Source: Nonomuraea sp. SBT364 (GTDB lineage: Bacteria > Actinomycetota > Actinomycetes > Streptosporangiales > Streptosporangiaceae). From it: a DNA stretch of 41,150 nucleotides. How positions within the stretch are numbered: the first letter of the stretch is position 1; each line of letters starts with the position of its first letter. Positions 16,601-23,792 of this stretch are shown one piece after another. Location: positions 1-41,150 of the forward strand of contig NZ_LAVL01000069.1 of NCBI RefSeq assembly GCF_001083785.1. Reading direction: 5' to 3'. Position numbers and translations under genes: made by a program. The notes under the pieces are model-generated. The model saw nothing but the letters and a program-made list of their open reading frames with translations, made no database searches and was not told the origin of the DNA.

Positions 16601-19588
16601 CCCGAACATCGCGAACGCCCACCGGCCGCCTTCCGCCTGTAGCTGAAAGCCGCCGACGCGGTTGCCGTCCTGGGAGAGGACCACCCGCGAACCGTCCACC
16701 TGCCCGGCCTTCACCCAGGCCGCGACCGTGAAGCTCTGGCGGATGCTCAGCACCTGCCCGTGCGTGCTCAGGTGACCGCTGGTGCCGTTGAGCGCCACGA
16801 CCTGACCACGTTGCGGGTCGGCGGTGAAGGCCGCGCCGGTCGACAGCACCGCGCTCTGCCCGCCCGGCGCGGTATTGCCCGCGGTGGTGCCGTCCTTCTC
16901 GTCCAGCGGCCAGTGCCCCAGGTGGACGTTGTCGGCGCTCACGGCGGCCTGGACCTCCGCCTCCGACAAGGGCCGATCGTAGAGCTGGACCTCGTCGACT
17001 CCGCCGATCCAGTTGTCGGTCAGTGCGCCGCTCCACCTGACCTGGCCCACACGGACCGGCCCGTCCGCGTGCCAGGGCGTGCCCGTCCGCGCCGCCGTAC
17101 CCGCCAGCTCGCCGTTCACATACAGTTTCAGCTGTTTGGTGTCGAGGTCGTACACGCCGGCCAGGTGCGTCCAGACACCCAGTTGCGCCGTCGCGGAGGA
17201 CGCCATGTCGGTGCCCTTGTAGGTGTCGCCGGACCTGGACATGCCGAAGACCCATCTGCCGCCGTCGTCCGGCCGGTACCAGAGCACGAATCCGCCGAAG
17301 TTCGAGCCGTCCTGGCTCACCGCGGCCCTGGCCACCGTGGTGGTCGCCGAGGTGTCCAGCTTGACCCAGGCCGACACCGAGAAACTGGCGTCGGAACGTA
17401 CACCGTCGGCGGCGGTCATGGCTCCGGGTGTGCTGCTTCGTTCGAAGGCCAGCCCGTCACCCACGGCGCCCTTGGCGTAGGTCACCGATCCGTTCAGCGT
17501 CCCGTGGCGGGTGCCGAGGAACGCCTTGTCCTCCGCGGTGCCCTCCAACGGCCACTTGGCGTAAGGGCCGTTCCCGGCCCGGACGTAGACGTGGTAGCGC
17601 ACCACCGGGCTGGGGTGCCCCGCCCGGTCCACGCTCCGCACGCGCAGGGCCTGGGGCCCGTCCCCGGGCGGGGCGGTCGACACCGTGGCCTTGCCGCCCA
17701 GGGCGTCGGCATCCACGCGCATGCTCAGGGAGTCATCCCAGCCGTAGACGAAGTGGTCGATGTCGTCCACCTTGGCGGAGTCGAACGTGAAAGTTCCCGG
17801 CACGCCCGCACCACCGTGCCACCGGTTGTCATCCTGGTAGAGGGTGCCCGTCACTCCTGGTGGCACGATCACGGGCGTGATGTCCACGGCGAAAGGGGGG
17901 CCCGAGATCGATGGCCCTTCCCTCTCGCCGTCGTTCGCCTTCAGCAGCCAGCTGACCGTCTTGCCATGATGTGCGGTCAGGTCCACGTCGGTGCTGAACG
18001 ACGATCCGCTGCCCTGGGTGGGGCCCCAGTCGCGGTAGTCCCGCGCGCCGCTGTAGTAGATGTCCCAGATCGGGCGAACCTGGTCGTTGTCGGGGTCGGA
18101 CAGCTTGCCCTTCAGCGTGATCGAGGCATCGCCGAAGTAGGGCAGGCCGCCGCACCAGCGGCAGGGGGCCCGCAGGGACGGCGCGGTGGTCAGATCGTAG
18201 GAAGCGTTGGGCATGCGGTTGTAGCGGACGACGAGGTTGGTGGTACCCGGGTCGTACTTGCGCCAGGCGAGGTCGTCACTCTCGTCCGTCGCCTTGATGA
18301 AGTACGTGGAGACGTCATCGGTCCGGATGCCGCCCTTCACGTTGAACCCAACCGGCTTGTATCCGACGCAATCTCTGTAGGCGGAGTGGACCGACAACGC
18401 CTTGACGAGGCCGCCCTCGGGCTTGTTGCGCCAGTTGGTGGCGGGACTGATCTGCCCCGAGGCGAGATACACCCCATGCTCACGCCAGTGGCAGGACGGG
18501 CCGTAAGTGAGGGTCGTGTTCAGCGTTGCTTCCAGAATGTCCGTTCCGCGAAGGAACGCGGTTTCGTACTGGAAGTACGAACGGGCCACTCCGATGCCGT
18601 AGCAGTAGCCCTCGCGGTCGTAGCACCTGCCGACCTTGGCCTCGCCGCCGTCAACGCCGCCGTCCCAGTATTCGTCGTCCGGCAGTCCCTCGAACACCTT
18701 CGCCCAGCCCATGCGCCTCGGCGTCACCCAGACCGGGTCGACGGTCACCGGGAACCGCGTGGCCGGATCGGCCAGCAGCTTCTTGTCCGGCTCCCACGTG
18801 AGAGAGCTCTCGTCGACCGCCACTGCGGCGACGGCTCGCTTGGCACCCCGATCGCCGTGCTCGCCGGAATCCCACATCAGCGACGGCGGAGCCTCGAACA
18901 CGACCTCGCCTTCGGCGTCCTCGGCCGTCAAGGCGCCCTTCGCGTCGGCGCGCACCGTCAGCCCGCCGGTCCGCATCCCCAGCCGCACCGAAGCCACCTC
19001 CGGGCGCTTCGCGGCGTCAGCGGTCTTGACCACCAGATACTGCGCGTAGCCGTCGGCGTTGGCCCGCATCACCAGATCGACGCCGGGAAACACCTCGGCG
19101 TACGTCGCGGTGTTGCCCGACAGCACGGGCTCGGGCAACGCTCCGGGCCACGACAGCGCCAGCCACTTCCCGGCACGGCCGTACTTCACCAGCGGCTTCC
19201 CGGAGCCGCCACCGGACAACGCCAGATCCACCGACACGGCACGCGGCGCGATCGTGCCGTCGGCGCGCCGCTCCAAGGTCGTGTCGACGCCGACCCAGCC
19301 CTTGTCCTGCCGCACGCGGACGATGCCCGGGCTCAGTTCGGCGACGAGCGTGCCGTCCGGCTGCGCCCGTACCATCCTGTCCTCGGTCGTCAGGTCGGCG
19401 ACGACCACCGGCGACTTCTGCGCACGCGCGGCCGCCACCGCCTGCGCGGTGCCGCTCGCCTCGGCCACCGGCGGCTCGGCCGTCGCCTGCGCGCCGGCCG
19501 GACGAGGAAGGAAGAACAAGAACTGCACGACCAGCGACAATATGGCGACAGGGCCTAATACGCTGTTTATTTTCCCCGTCCGGGGCAT
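13667..19588 (-). CDS. Secreted protein with six tandem LamG domains
   Basis: The 1973-residue protein has a Sec signal peptide (VAILSLVVQFLFFLPRPAGAQA). Residues 40-280 form the N-terminal beta-rich region typical of actinobacterial RHS-associated proteins (VFPGVDLVMRANADGYAQYL). Residues 285-660 hold a DNRLRE-like region (DPVWVTPRRMGWAKVF) and fibronectin-like segments with several cysteines. Six LamG/concanavalin-type domains start near residues 673, 894, 1109, 1316, 1553 and 1769; each carries the SFTVSAWVK-type, WTHLTGVYD-type and LKLYVNG-type strands and a GxVDEVxxYxRxL end. LamG domains bind glycans or proteins, so this may be the surface partner or adhesin of the RHS toxin. ATG 19588 has GGAG 6-7 bases upstream; GTG 19600 is an alternative. 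Confidence 0.9.
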   Translation of the reverse strand: MPRTGKINSVLGPVAILSLVVQFLFFLPRPAGAQATAEPPVAEASGTAQAVAAARAQKSPVVVADLTTEDRMVRAQPDGTLVAELSPGIVRVRQDKGWVGVDTTLERRADGTIAPRAVSVDLALSGGGSGKPLVKYGRAGKWLALSWPGALPEPVLSGNTATYAEVFPGVDLVMRANADGYAQYLVVKTADAAKRPEVASVRLGMRTGGLTVRADAKGALTAEDAEGEVVFEAPPSLMWDSGEHGDRGAKRAVAAVAVDESSLTWEPDKKLLADPATRFPVTVDPVWVTPRRMGWAKVFEGLPDDEYWDGGVDGGEAKVGRCYDREGYCYGIGVARSYFQYETAFLRGTDILEATLNTTLTYGPSCHWREHGVYLASGQISPATNWRNKPEGGLVKALSVHSAYRDCVGYKPVGFNVKGGIRTDDVSTYFIKATDESDDLAWRKYDPGTTNLVVRYNRMPNASYDLTTAPSLRAPCRWCGGLPYFGDASITLKGKLSDPDNDQVRPIWDIYYSGARDYRDWGPTQGSGSSFSTDVDLTAHHGKTVSWLLKANDGEREGPSISGPPFAVDITPVIVPPGVTGTLYQDDNRWHGGAGVPGTFTFDSAKVDDIDHFVYGWDDSLSMRVDADALGGKATVSTAPPGDGPQALRVRSVDRAGHPSPVVRYHVYVRAGNGPYAKWPLEGTAEDKAFLGTRHGTLNGSVTYAKGAVGDGLAFERSSTPGAMTAADGVRSDASFSVSAWVKLDTSATTTVARAAVSQDGSNFGGFVLWYRPDDGGRWVFGMSRSGDTYKGTDMASSATAQLGVWTHLAGVYDLDTKQLKLYVNGELAGTAARTGTPWHADGPVRVGQVRWSGALTDNWIGGVDEVQLYDRPLSEAEVQAAVSADNVHLGHWPLDEKDGTTAGNTAPGGQSAVLSTGAAFTADPQRGQVVALNGTSGHLSTHGQVLSIRQSFTVAAWVKAGQVDGSRVVLSQDGNRVGGFQLQAEGGRWAFAMFGADVDGGGRVDRVQGGEDAPDGRVQPEVWTHLTGVYDAKNKQIKLYVNGTRMGTLAHEQVWDAAGPFTIGRGRSNGVPENFWPGSVDSIRIYSRALPVAEIQGLVSMDNVSVGRWNLDGDVVDSSGKARHGTVDGKVAWAAGQTTYPQPHDLALQLDGARPNGVSAGHAVNALQSFSVAAWVRADKSDVDQVVASQDGSFLLGATSDGTWGFVMYNTITGGTQGEVTGGAVKTGAWAHLVGVYDAGAKRMTLYVNGALVASGEHGQTADRADGRLRLGYWQNGSSAEGHFAGAMDDVAVYSRQLFSEEIKVMSGRDLSLVHHWRFDEPGGDEAGDAVGARHGKLDGGAGYTAGRVGNAVELDGVDDSVSTDGADVRTDDSFTVTAWVRLPSSAADNCDLSDPPYSCRATAVSVDGDSSSKFRLGFLKDDDENTEGAWIFELPEDDTDNARVTKAAVSAVTSDFDSWVHLTGVYDRPGRSLVLYVNGARQGEGTLLNPWKPVGGVQIGRGMADGDETEFWPGRIDDVRLYNGAHDKARVKSLHMSYPPIQGPATLPADAIGHWMLDEGSGTTAGDSRGGATATLHGGAAWTGGRGGNGLWLDGTSGYAQADGLEPDTGAGFSATAWAYVAAPGSGQLKRGTVIARDGARTSSFALTYDRAAGVWAAELAAEDDDDPPIVLKSVEPALHGRWTHLAVVYEAPLRQARLYVNGVLSAVQVGVSVFKADGPLTIGRALRKGVPTDFFGRGIDDVRVFGRALSDGEIRRVHDDVPAVAWAHYTFDDRTASDSSWRKAHATLSGGTSFVPGKIGLALQLNGSSGSAATSMLGIGMEDSFTVSAWARLDSTAKTATVVGQDGARMSAFALQYRAGLNRWVFGGYERDADGAELVYARSAAEAVADRWTHVTGVYDYAARRLRLYVDGKLAGAKDDVALWTAVRVLSIGRSKVGGESADYFPGALDEVRVEKGIVPDSVIAERAAA

Positions 19589-19999
19589 GGCGAACTCCAC
19601 GTACCTGAATAAGAGTTTGTTCGATCGAAATCAAAGGCCGGCCGGGAAAGTGGAAACGCGTTTCACCGCGGCGGCCCGGAGGCACTGCCGGAGAGTGCGG
19701 CGACACGGCTGCCGGGCCATCCCCGAAGGTCAACCATGCTCAGCACCGTGCTTTCGGAATCTCGGACGGAAACAGCCGGAAAGACGACTGTGCCACACCT
19801 TGATGCGTGGCCGAGACCTGGCGGAAAGCATTGGCAGGAGTAACGCGACACCTGGCGAATTTGCTGCGCCGGCTTCGCCGACGGCGAAAAAAGGTGAAGC
19901 CGGCGCCATGCGCAGCGGCCCTGATCGTACGGGTACGGGCCGAGGCAACCGGACCTCGGCCGCGAGCTCTCCAGCCCGCGCGCCTTGGCTGCGGCCCGT
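19589..19999. other. 411-base non-coding region upstream of the LamG-RHS operon
   Basis: I see no convincing gene here. The part next to the LamG gene (19601-19640) is AT-rich for this genome and contains the perfect palindrome TTCGATCGAA (19620-19629) and a weak promoter-like pair on the minus strand (TTGATT, 17 bases, TATTCA) close to the start codon. Towards the other end there is a hairpin (19866-19906) listed separately. Confidence 0.6.
19866..19906 (-). terminator. Candidate terminator of the small acidic gene
   Basis: GCGCCGGCTTC (19866-19876) and GAAGCCGGCGC (19896-19906) form a perfect 11-bp stem. An inner TTCGCC-GAC-GGCGAA hairpin and a run of six A (six T on the minus strand) sit in the loop. 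It lies about 95 bases downstream of the small acidic gene. Confidence 0.5.
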
Positions 20000-20230
20000 C
20001 TAGCCGGTGGGCCCGGCGTCGGGCCGGGTCACGTCGTCCTCGTCGTCGTCCTCGTCGCCCTCGGTGTCGTCGGTGTCGTCGTCCTCGGCCTCGTCCATGG
20101 CCTCCGGGGGGTCGACGGGGACAGGGCGGCGGGCCTTGGCCGTGGTCGCCCCCGACCGCTCGGCCACCACGTCGCTCTCCCCGCCCAGGCCGAAGACGGC
20201 TTCCGGCAACTCGTCGGCTTTGTCGCTCAT
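20000..20230 (-). CDS. Small highly acidic hypothetical protein
   Basis: The 76-residue protein has a mixed N-terminal half (MSDKADELPEAVFGLGGE, VVAERSGATTAKARRPVPV) and a C-terminal half dominated by Asp and Glu (MDEAEDDDTDDTEGDEDDD). It has no cysteine, signal peptide or membrane segment. The third codon positions are almost all G or C, which supports real coding; the mirror-image serine-rich frame on the plus strand is its shadow. A GGAGGG lies 13 bases before the ATG, farther than ideal. I do not recognise a family. It stands alone between the ribokinase operon and the RHS locus. Confidence 0.6.
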   Translation of the reverse strand: MSDKADELPEAVFGLGGESDVVAERSGATTAKARRPVPVDPPEAMDEAEDDDTDDTEGDEDDDEDDVTRPDAGPTG

Positions 20231-20402
20231 GTCGTGACATCTGCCCTCCAGGGAGGTCCTGATGCCTGGACGACAGCGAATCGCGTCACGTCCGTCACTA
20301 TGGGTAGCCGGCTCTTTGTGCCGGAGTCGAAGGGGCGGGGTTTCCGCGAGGTCGACGCCGATCTGCAGGCCCGCTTCGGGCAGCGGGGACAGGTGCCGGA
20401 TC

Positions 20403-20432
20403 GGGCCCCGGGCGGCGCGGTTCCCGGGGTCC
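20403..20432 (-). terminator. Candidate terminator after the ribokinase operon
   Basis: GGGCCCCGGG (20403-20412) and CCCGGGGTCC (20423-20432) form a 10-bp stem with one imperfect pair and a 10-base loop, 12 bases after the ribokinase stop. The remainder of the gap 20231-20402 shows only the short inverted repeat ATGTC-GT-GACAT (20229-20240) over the start of the acidic gene. Confidence 0.5.
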
Positions 20433-20443
20433 GGGCGGGGCGG

Positions 20444-21328
20444 TCAGGCGAGCGCGGCGTCGATCTCGGCCCGGCCGGGCATCGACGTGCTGGCGCCCTC
20501 CCGCTGCACCGACAGCGCCGCCGCCGCCGTGGCGAACCGCAGGGCGTCGGCCGCCGCCCGCCCCTCGGCGCGCGCCACCGCGAAGGCCCCGGCGAAGGTG
20601 TCGCCCGCGGCCGTGGTGTCGACCGCCCTGACCTTGACCGCCGGCACGCGCAGCCGCTCCCCCGACCGCTCGCCGTACAGCGCGCCCTCGGAGCCGAGCG
20701 TGATGACGGCCTCGTCGACCCGCTCCAGCAGCGCGTCCATCGCCGCCTCCGGGGAGGTCTCGCCGGTGATGTCGGCGGCCTCGTGCTCGTTGGGCAGCAG
20801 CAGCGTGACCGCGTCGAGCAGGCCGCCGGGCAGCTTCTGGGACGGCGCCGGGGTCAGGATGACGGGCACCCCGGCCTCCCTGGCCGCCCTGGCGGCCGCG
20901 ATGACCGCCTCCATGGGCAGTTCGAGCTGCAGCAGCAGGGCCTGGGACGCGGCGATGACGGCCCGCTCCTCCTCGGTCGGCCCGCTGATGGTGCCGTTGG
21001 CGCCGGGCACCACGATGATCGAGTTGCCGCCGGCGTCGTCCACCACGATGTGCGCGATGCCCGACATGCCAGACACCTGCCGCACCAGCTCGACGTCCAC
21101 CCCGGCGCCGGCGAGCGTGCCCCGCATCTCCGCGCCGAAGGCGTCGTCGCCCACCGCGCCGAGGAAGGCCACCCGCGCTCCCGCGCGGGCGGCGGCGATG
21201 GCCTGGTTGGCGCCCTTGCCGCCGGGGATCGTGCGGAACTCCCGGCCCGTCACCGTCTCGCCCCGCTTGGGGGCCTGGGAGACGTACGCCACGAGGTCCA
21301 TGTTCGCGCTGCCGAATACCGAGATCAC
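20444..21328 (-). CDS. rbsK: Ribokinase (PfkB family)
   Basis: The 294-residue protein matches ribokinase along its length: VFGSANMDLVAYVSQAPKRG at the N-terminus, the sugar-binding IPGGKGANQAIAAARAGA (PfkB signature 1), PNEHEAADITG, ITLGSEGALY and the catalytic VDTTAAGDTFAGAFA with the general-base aspartate (PfkB signature 2). It phosphorylates ribose to ribose 5-phosphate with ATP in the cytoplasm. The GTG at 21328 overlaps the stop of the preceding ADP-ribosylglycohydrolase gene (GTGA), so it is the last, translationally coupled gene of a nine-gene operon. Its position implies that the pathway releases free ribose or a close analogue. Confidence 0.92.
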   Translation of the reverse strand: MISVFGSANMDLVAYVSQAPKRGETVTGREFRTIPGGKGANQAIAAARAGARVAFLGAVGDDAFGAEMRGTLAGAGVDVELVRQVSGMSGIAHIVVDDAGGNSIIVVPGANGTISGPTEEERAVIAASQALLLQLELPMEAVIAAARAAREAGVPVILTPAPSQKLPGGLLDAVTLLLPNEHEAADITGETSPEAAMDALLERVDEAVITLGSEGALYGERSGERLRVPAVKVRAVDTTAAGDTFAGAFAVARAEGRAAADALRFATAAAALSVQREGASTSMPGRAEIDAALA

Positions 21329-22653
21329 GGGTTCATCATCTCCTGCGTACGGCGGGCCAGTTCCGCCAGCCCGATGCCGTCGAAGCCGGTCAGGCTGCTG
21401 GCCAGGGAGTCGCGCATCCGCCACTCGGCGGGGACGCCGCCGTTGAGCGCGCCCACGACGGAGCCCACGGTCGCCCCGGCCGAGTCGGTGTCCCAGCCGC
21501 CCGCGACCGCCCCGGCGATCGAGGCGGTGAAGTCGCCCCGGCCGTGCACCAGCGTGGCGGCGACGAGGGCGGCGTTGTTGATCGTGTGCACCCAGTGCAG
21601 GCCGCGGTGCCGCTCGTGCAGGCGGTCGACGACGCGCTCGAAGTCGCTCTCCCGGGCGGCGTCGTCCACCGCCTCACGGATCGCCCGGTACAGCCGGGAG
21701 CGCGGCGGCACCACGGACAGCCCGGCCTCGACGACCTCCTCCACGGTGCCGGCGACCATCGAGGAGGCGCACATGGCGGCCACGAACATCGCGCCGTAGA
21801 GGCCGTTGGCGGTGTGCGTGAGCCGCGCGTCGCGCCAGGCGTACTCGGCCGCCGTCCCCGGGTCGCCCGGGTTGATCCACCCGTACACGTCGGCCCTGAT
21901 CAGCGCGCCGATCCACTCCCGGAACGGGTTGCGGTAGGTGGCGGTCCCCGGCGGCTCGAAGCCCGCCAGCAGGTTGCGGTAGGCGACCCGCTCGGCGGTG
22001 AAGGTGCGCCCGGCCGGCAACTCGTCCAGCCACAGCTTGGCCACGTCGCCGGTGGTGAAGCCGCGCCCGTGCCGTTCCAGCACGGACAGGGCCAGCAGCG
22101 GGTAGTTGAGGTCGTCGTCCTCCGGGATGCCGTCGATGTTCTCGGCCAGGGAGTTGACGGCGCTGCGCCGGTTCCACGGCCACCGCCCGGCCACCTCCGC
22201 GGGCAGGCCCTCGGCGGTGAACCAGCCGCGGATCGGCCAGTTGCCGGTGGCCTCGGCGATCTCCCTGATGCCCTGGCGCGGGATCTTCTCCACCGGCTTG
22301 CCCAGCACGCAGCCCGCCGCCCGGCCCTGCCAGGCGCCCAGCACCCGGTCGCGGGAGACGACGAAGCTGGGGTGCGGCTGCGGCCAGTCGGGGCAGGCGG
22401 CGATGACGGCGATCAGGTCGTCCGGCTCGTCCAGCGGCGACGTCAGCCCGGCGAGCTCGTCCAGCAGCTCCTCGGCCAGGCCGCGCAGCCGCTGGGCCCC
22501 GGGCTCGGAGGCGCCGGCGCGCGGCGGCGCGTCATGGCCGCCGGCGGCGTGCCACCGGGCGGCGACGGCACGCGCGTCCCTGCCGTCCTCGGCGGCCTGG
22601 CGGAGCTCGTGCCCCACCAGGTCCTCGGGCTGCACCCAGGTCAGCCGGATCAT
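21325..22653 (-). CDS. ADP-ribosylglycohydrolase family protein 4 (long form)
   Basis: The 442-residue protein has an N-terminal extension of about 100 residues (MIRLTWVQPEDLVGHELRQA onward) before the ARH/DraG all-helical fold begins at about residue 101 (DRVLGAWQGRAAGCVLGKP). The first metal site reads PEDDDLNYPLL (178-181) instead of the usual TDDTxMT, keeping the paired acids. The second site is intact (GGWDTDSAGATVGS, 387-390 for WDTD). Family members hydrolyse N- or O-ribosyl bonds with two divalent metal ions. The start ATG at 22653 shares one base with the preceding stop (TGATG) and its own stop overlaps the ribokinase start, so it is coupled on both sides. Substrate unknown; the divergent motif suggests one different from ADP-ribosyl-protein. 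Confidence 0.9.
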   Translation of the reverse strand: MIRLTWVQPEDLVGHELRQAAEDGRDARAVAARWHAAGGHDAPPRAGASEPGAQRLRGLAEELLDELAGLTSPLDEPDDLIAVIAACPDWPQPHPSFVVSRDRVLGAWQGRAAGCVLGKPVEKIPRQGIREIAEATGNWPIRGWFTAEGLPAEVAGRWPWNRRSAVNSLAENIDGIPEDDDLNYPLLALSVLERHGRGFTTGDVAKLWLDELPAGRTFTAERVAYRNLLAGFEPPGTATYRNPFREWIGALIRADVYGWINPGDPGTAAEYAWRDARLTHTANGLYGAMFVAAMCASSMVAGTVEEVVEAGLSVVPPRSRLYRAIREAVDDAARESDFERVVDRLHERHRGLHWVHTINNAALVAATLVHGRGDFTASIAGAVAGGWDTDSAGATVGSVVGALNGGVPAEWRMRDSLASSLTGFDGIGLAELARRTQEMMNP

Positions 22654-23792
22654 CAATCCTCCAGGAGACCGGCGAAGGCGGCCTCGTGGGCGCGGCGGCG
22701 CGCCACGTCGCCGGCGTGGACGCGGCGGGCCACCTCCGCGATGGCGCGGCCCGGTCCCACGAGATCGGTGCGGCTTGCCGTACCCACTCGCTCGACCCAC
22801 TCAACCGGTACGGCGGCGATACCGCCGAGCGCGCCGGCGATCGCGCCGCCCATGGAGGCGATGGAGTCGGCGTCGCGGCCGTAGTTGACGCCGCCGAGCA
22901 CGGTGTCGCGGAAGTCGCCCTTGGCGATGAGCAGGAAGGCCAGCGCCAGCGGCAGCTCCTCGATGCTGTGCGTGCGGCTCGGGCGGCGCGCGCCCAGCCC
23001 CTGGTCGCGGTAGGTGTCGGCGACGGTGTCGTACGGGCGCATGGCGGCGCGCAGCGTGGCGAACGAGCCGTCCCAGTGGCCCAGCCCCCGGGCCGCCTCG
23101 CAGACGGCCTCGATGGCGGCGCGGGTGCCGTCCTTGGCCAGGCGCAGGCACGCGGCGACGACGGAGTCGGCGGTGGCGCCGGGACGCATGGCCTCGGCCA
23201 CGGCGGCCGGCAGGACGCCGGCGGCCTCGCGGCCGTAGCTGGACTGGTGGGCGCCGGTCAGGTCGACGGCCTCGGCGTAGGCGGCGTCGGGGTCGGCGGC
23301 GTTGACGATGCCGACCGGCGCGACGTACATGGCCGCGCCGCAGTTGACGATGTTGCCGACACCGGCCTCACGCGGGTCGACGTGGCCGTAGTGCAGCCGG
23401 GCCACGATCCACTTCTCCGCCAGGAAGATCCGCTGCAGCGGCAGCGCCTCGGCCTCCAGCTCGGGGATCCACTGGCGCCGCCCCATCAGCTCGGGCACCA
23501 TGTGCTCGGCCATCGCGTACGCGCCCAGGTGGTCGCCGACCTTCTCGTAGACGCGGATCAGCGCGTGCGTCATCAGGGTGTCGTCGGTGATGTGGCCGTC
23601 GCCCTTGTGGTAGGGCGCGATGGGGCGGGCGTTGCGCCAGTCCTCGTTGAACGGCGGCACGATGCCCTCGACCTGGCCGCCGTAGCGTTCGACGATCTGC
23701 TCGGGGGTCCAGCCCTCGGTGGCGCCGCCCAGCGCGTCACCGACCGCCGCCCCCGCCACGCAGCCGATCGCCCTGTCGTCAAGCGGCGTCAT
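22653..23792 (-). CDS. ADP-ribosylglycohydrolase family protein 3
   Basis: The 379-residue protein is a full ARH/DraG-family enzyme. It begins with DRAIGCVAGAAVGDALGGATEG, carries the first dinuclear-metal motif GHITDDTLMTHAL (69-72 for TDDT) and the second VNYGRDADSIASMGGAIAGAL (305-310 for GRDADS). All expected metal ligands are present, so it is probably active as a ribosyl-bond hydrolase in the cytoplasm. The ATG at 23792 has GGAGGG six bases upstream and overlaps the previous stop (ATGA). It is gene seven of the operon and is followed by the long ARH protein with a one-base overlap. Confidence 0.92.
   Translation of the reverse strand: MTPLDDRAIGCVAGAAVGDALGGATEGWTPEQIVERYGGQVEGIVPPFNEDWRNARPIAPYHKGDGHITDDTLMTHALIRVYEKVGDHLGAYAMAEHMVPELMGRRQWIPELEAEALPLQRIFLAEKWIVARLHYGHVDPREAGVGNIVNCGAAMYVAPVGIVNAADPDAAYAEAVDLTGAHQSSYGREAAGVLPAAVAEAMRPGATADSVVAACLRLAKDGTRAAIEAVCEAARGLGHWDGSFATLRAAMRPYDTVADTYRDQGLGARRPSRTHSIEELPLALAFLLIAKGDFRDTVLGGVNYGRDADSIASMGGAIAGALGGIAAVPVEWVERVGTASRTDLVGPGRAIAEVARRVHAGDVARRRAHEAAFAGLLED

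Noticed and set aside
13358..16642. 1094-codon plus-strand open frame, with a 932-codon one at 16760-19558
   Set aside because: Both lie opposite the LamG gene and are rich in Gly, Val, Arg, His and Asp without any domain. They are GC-driven antisense shadows of the LamG and RHS genes.
20007..20237. Serine-rich plus-strand open frame
   Set aside because: It is the exact antisense of the acidic gene; poly-Ser is the complement of the Asp/Glu codon run.
20299..20443. Possible plus-strand gene fragment starting MGSRLFVPESKGRGF
   Set aside because: The first 30 residues look protein-like, but the frame then runs antisense through the ribokinase gene and no ribosome site or domain supports it.
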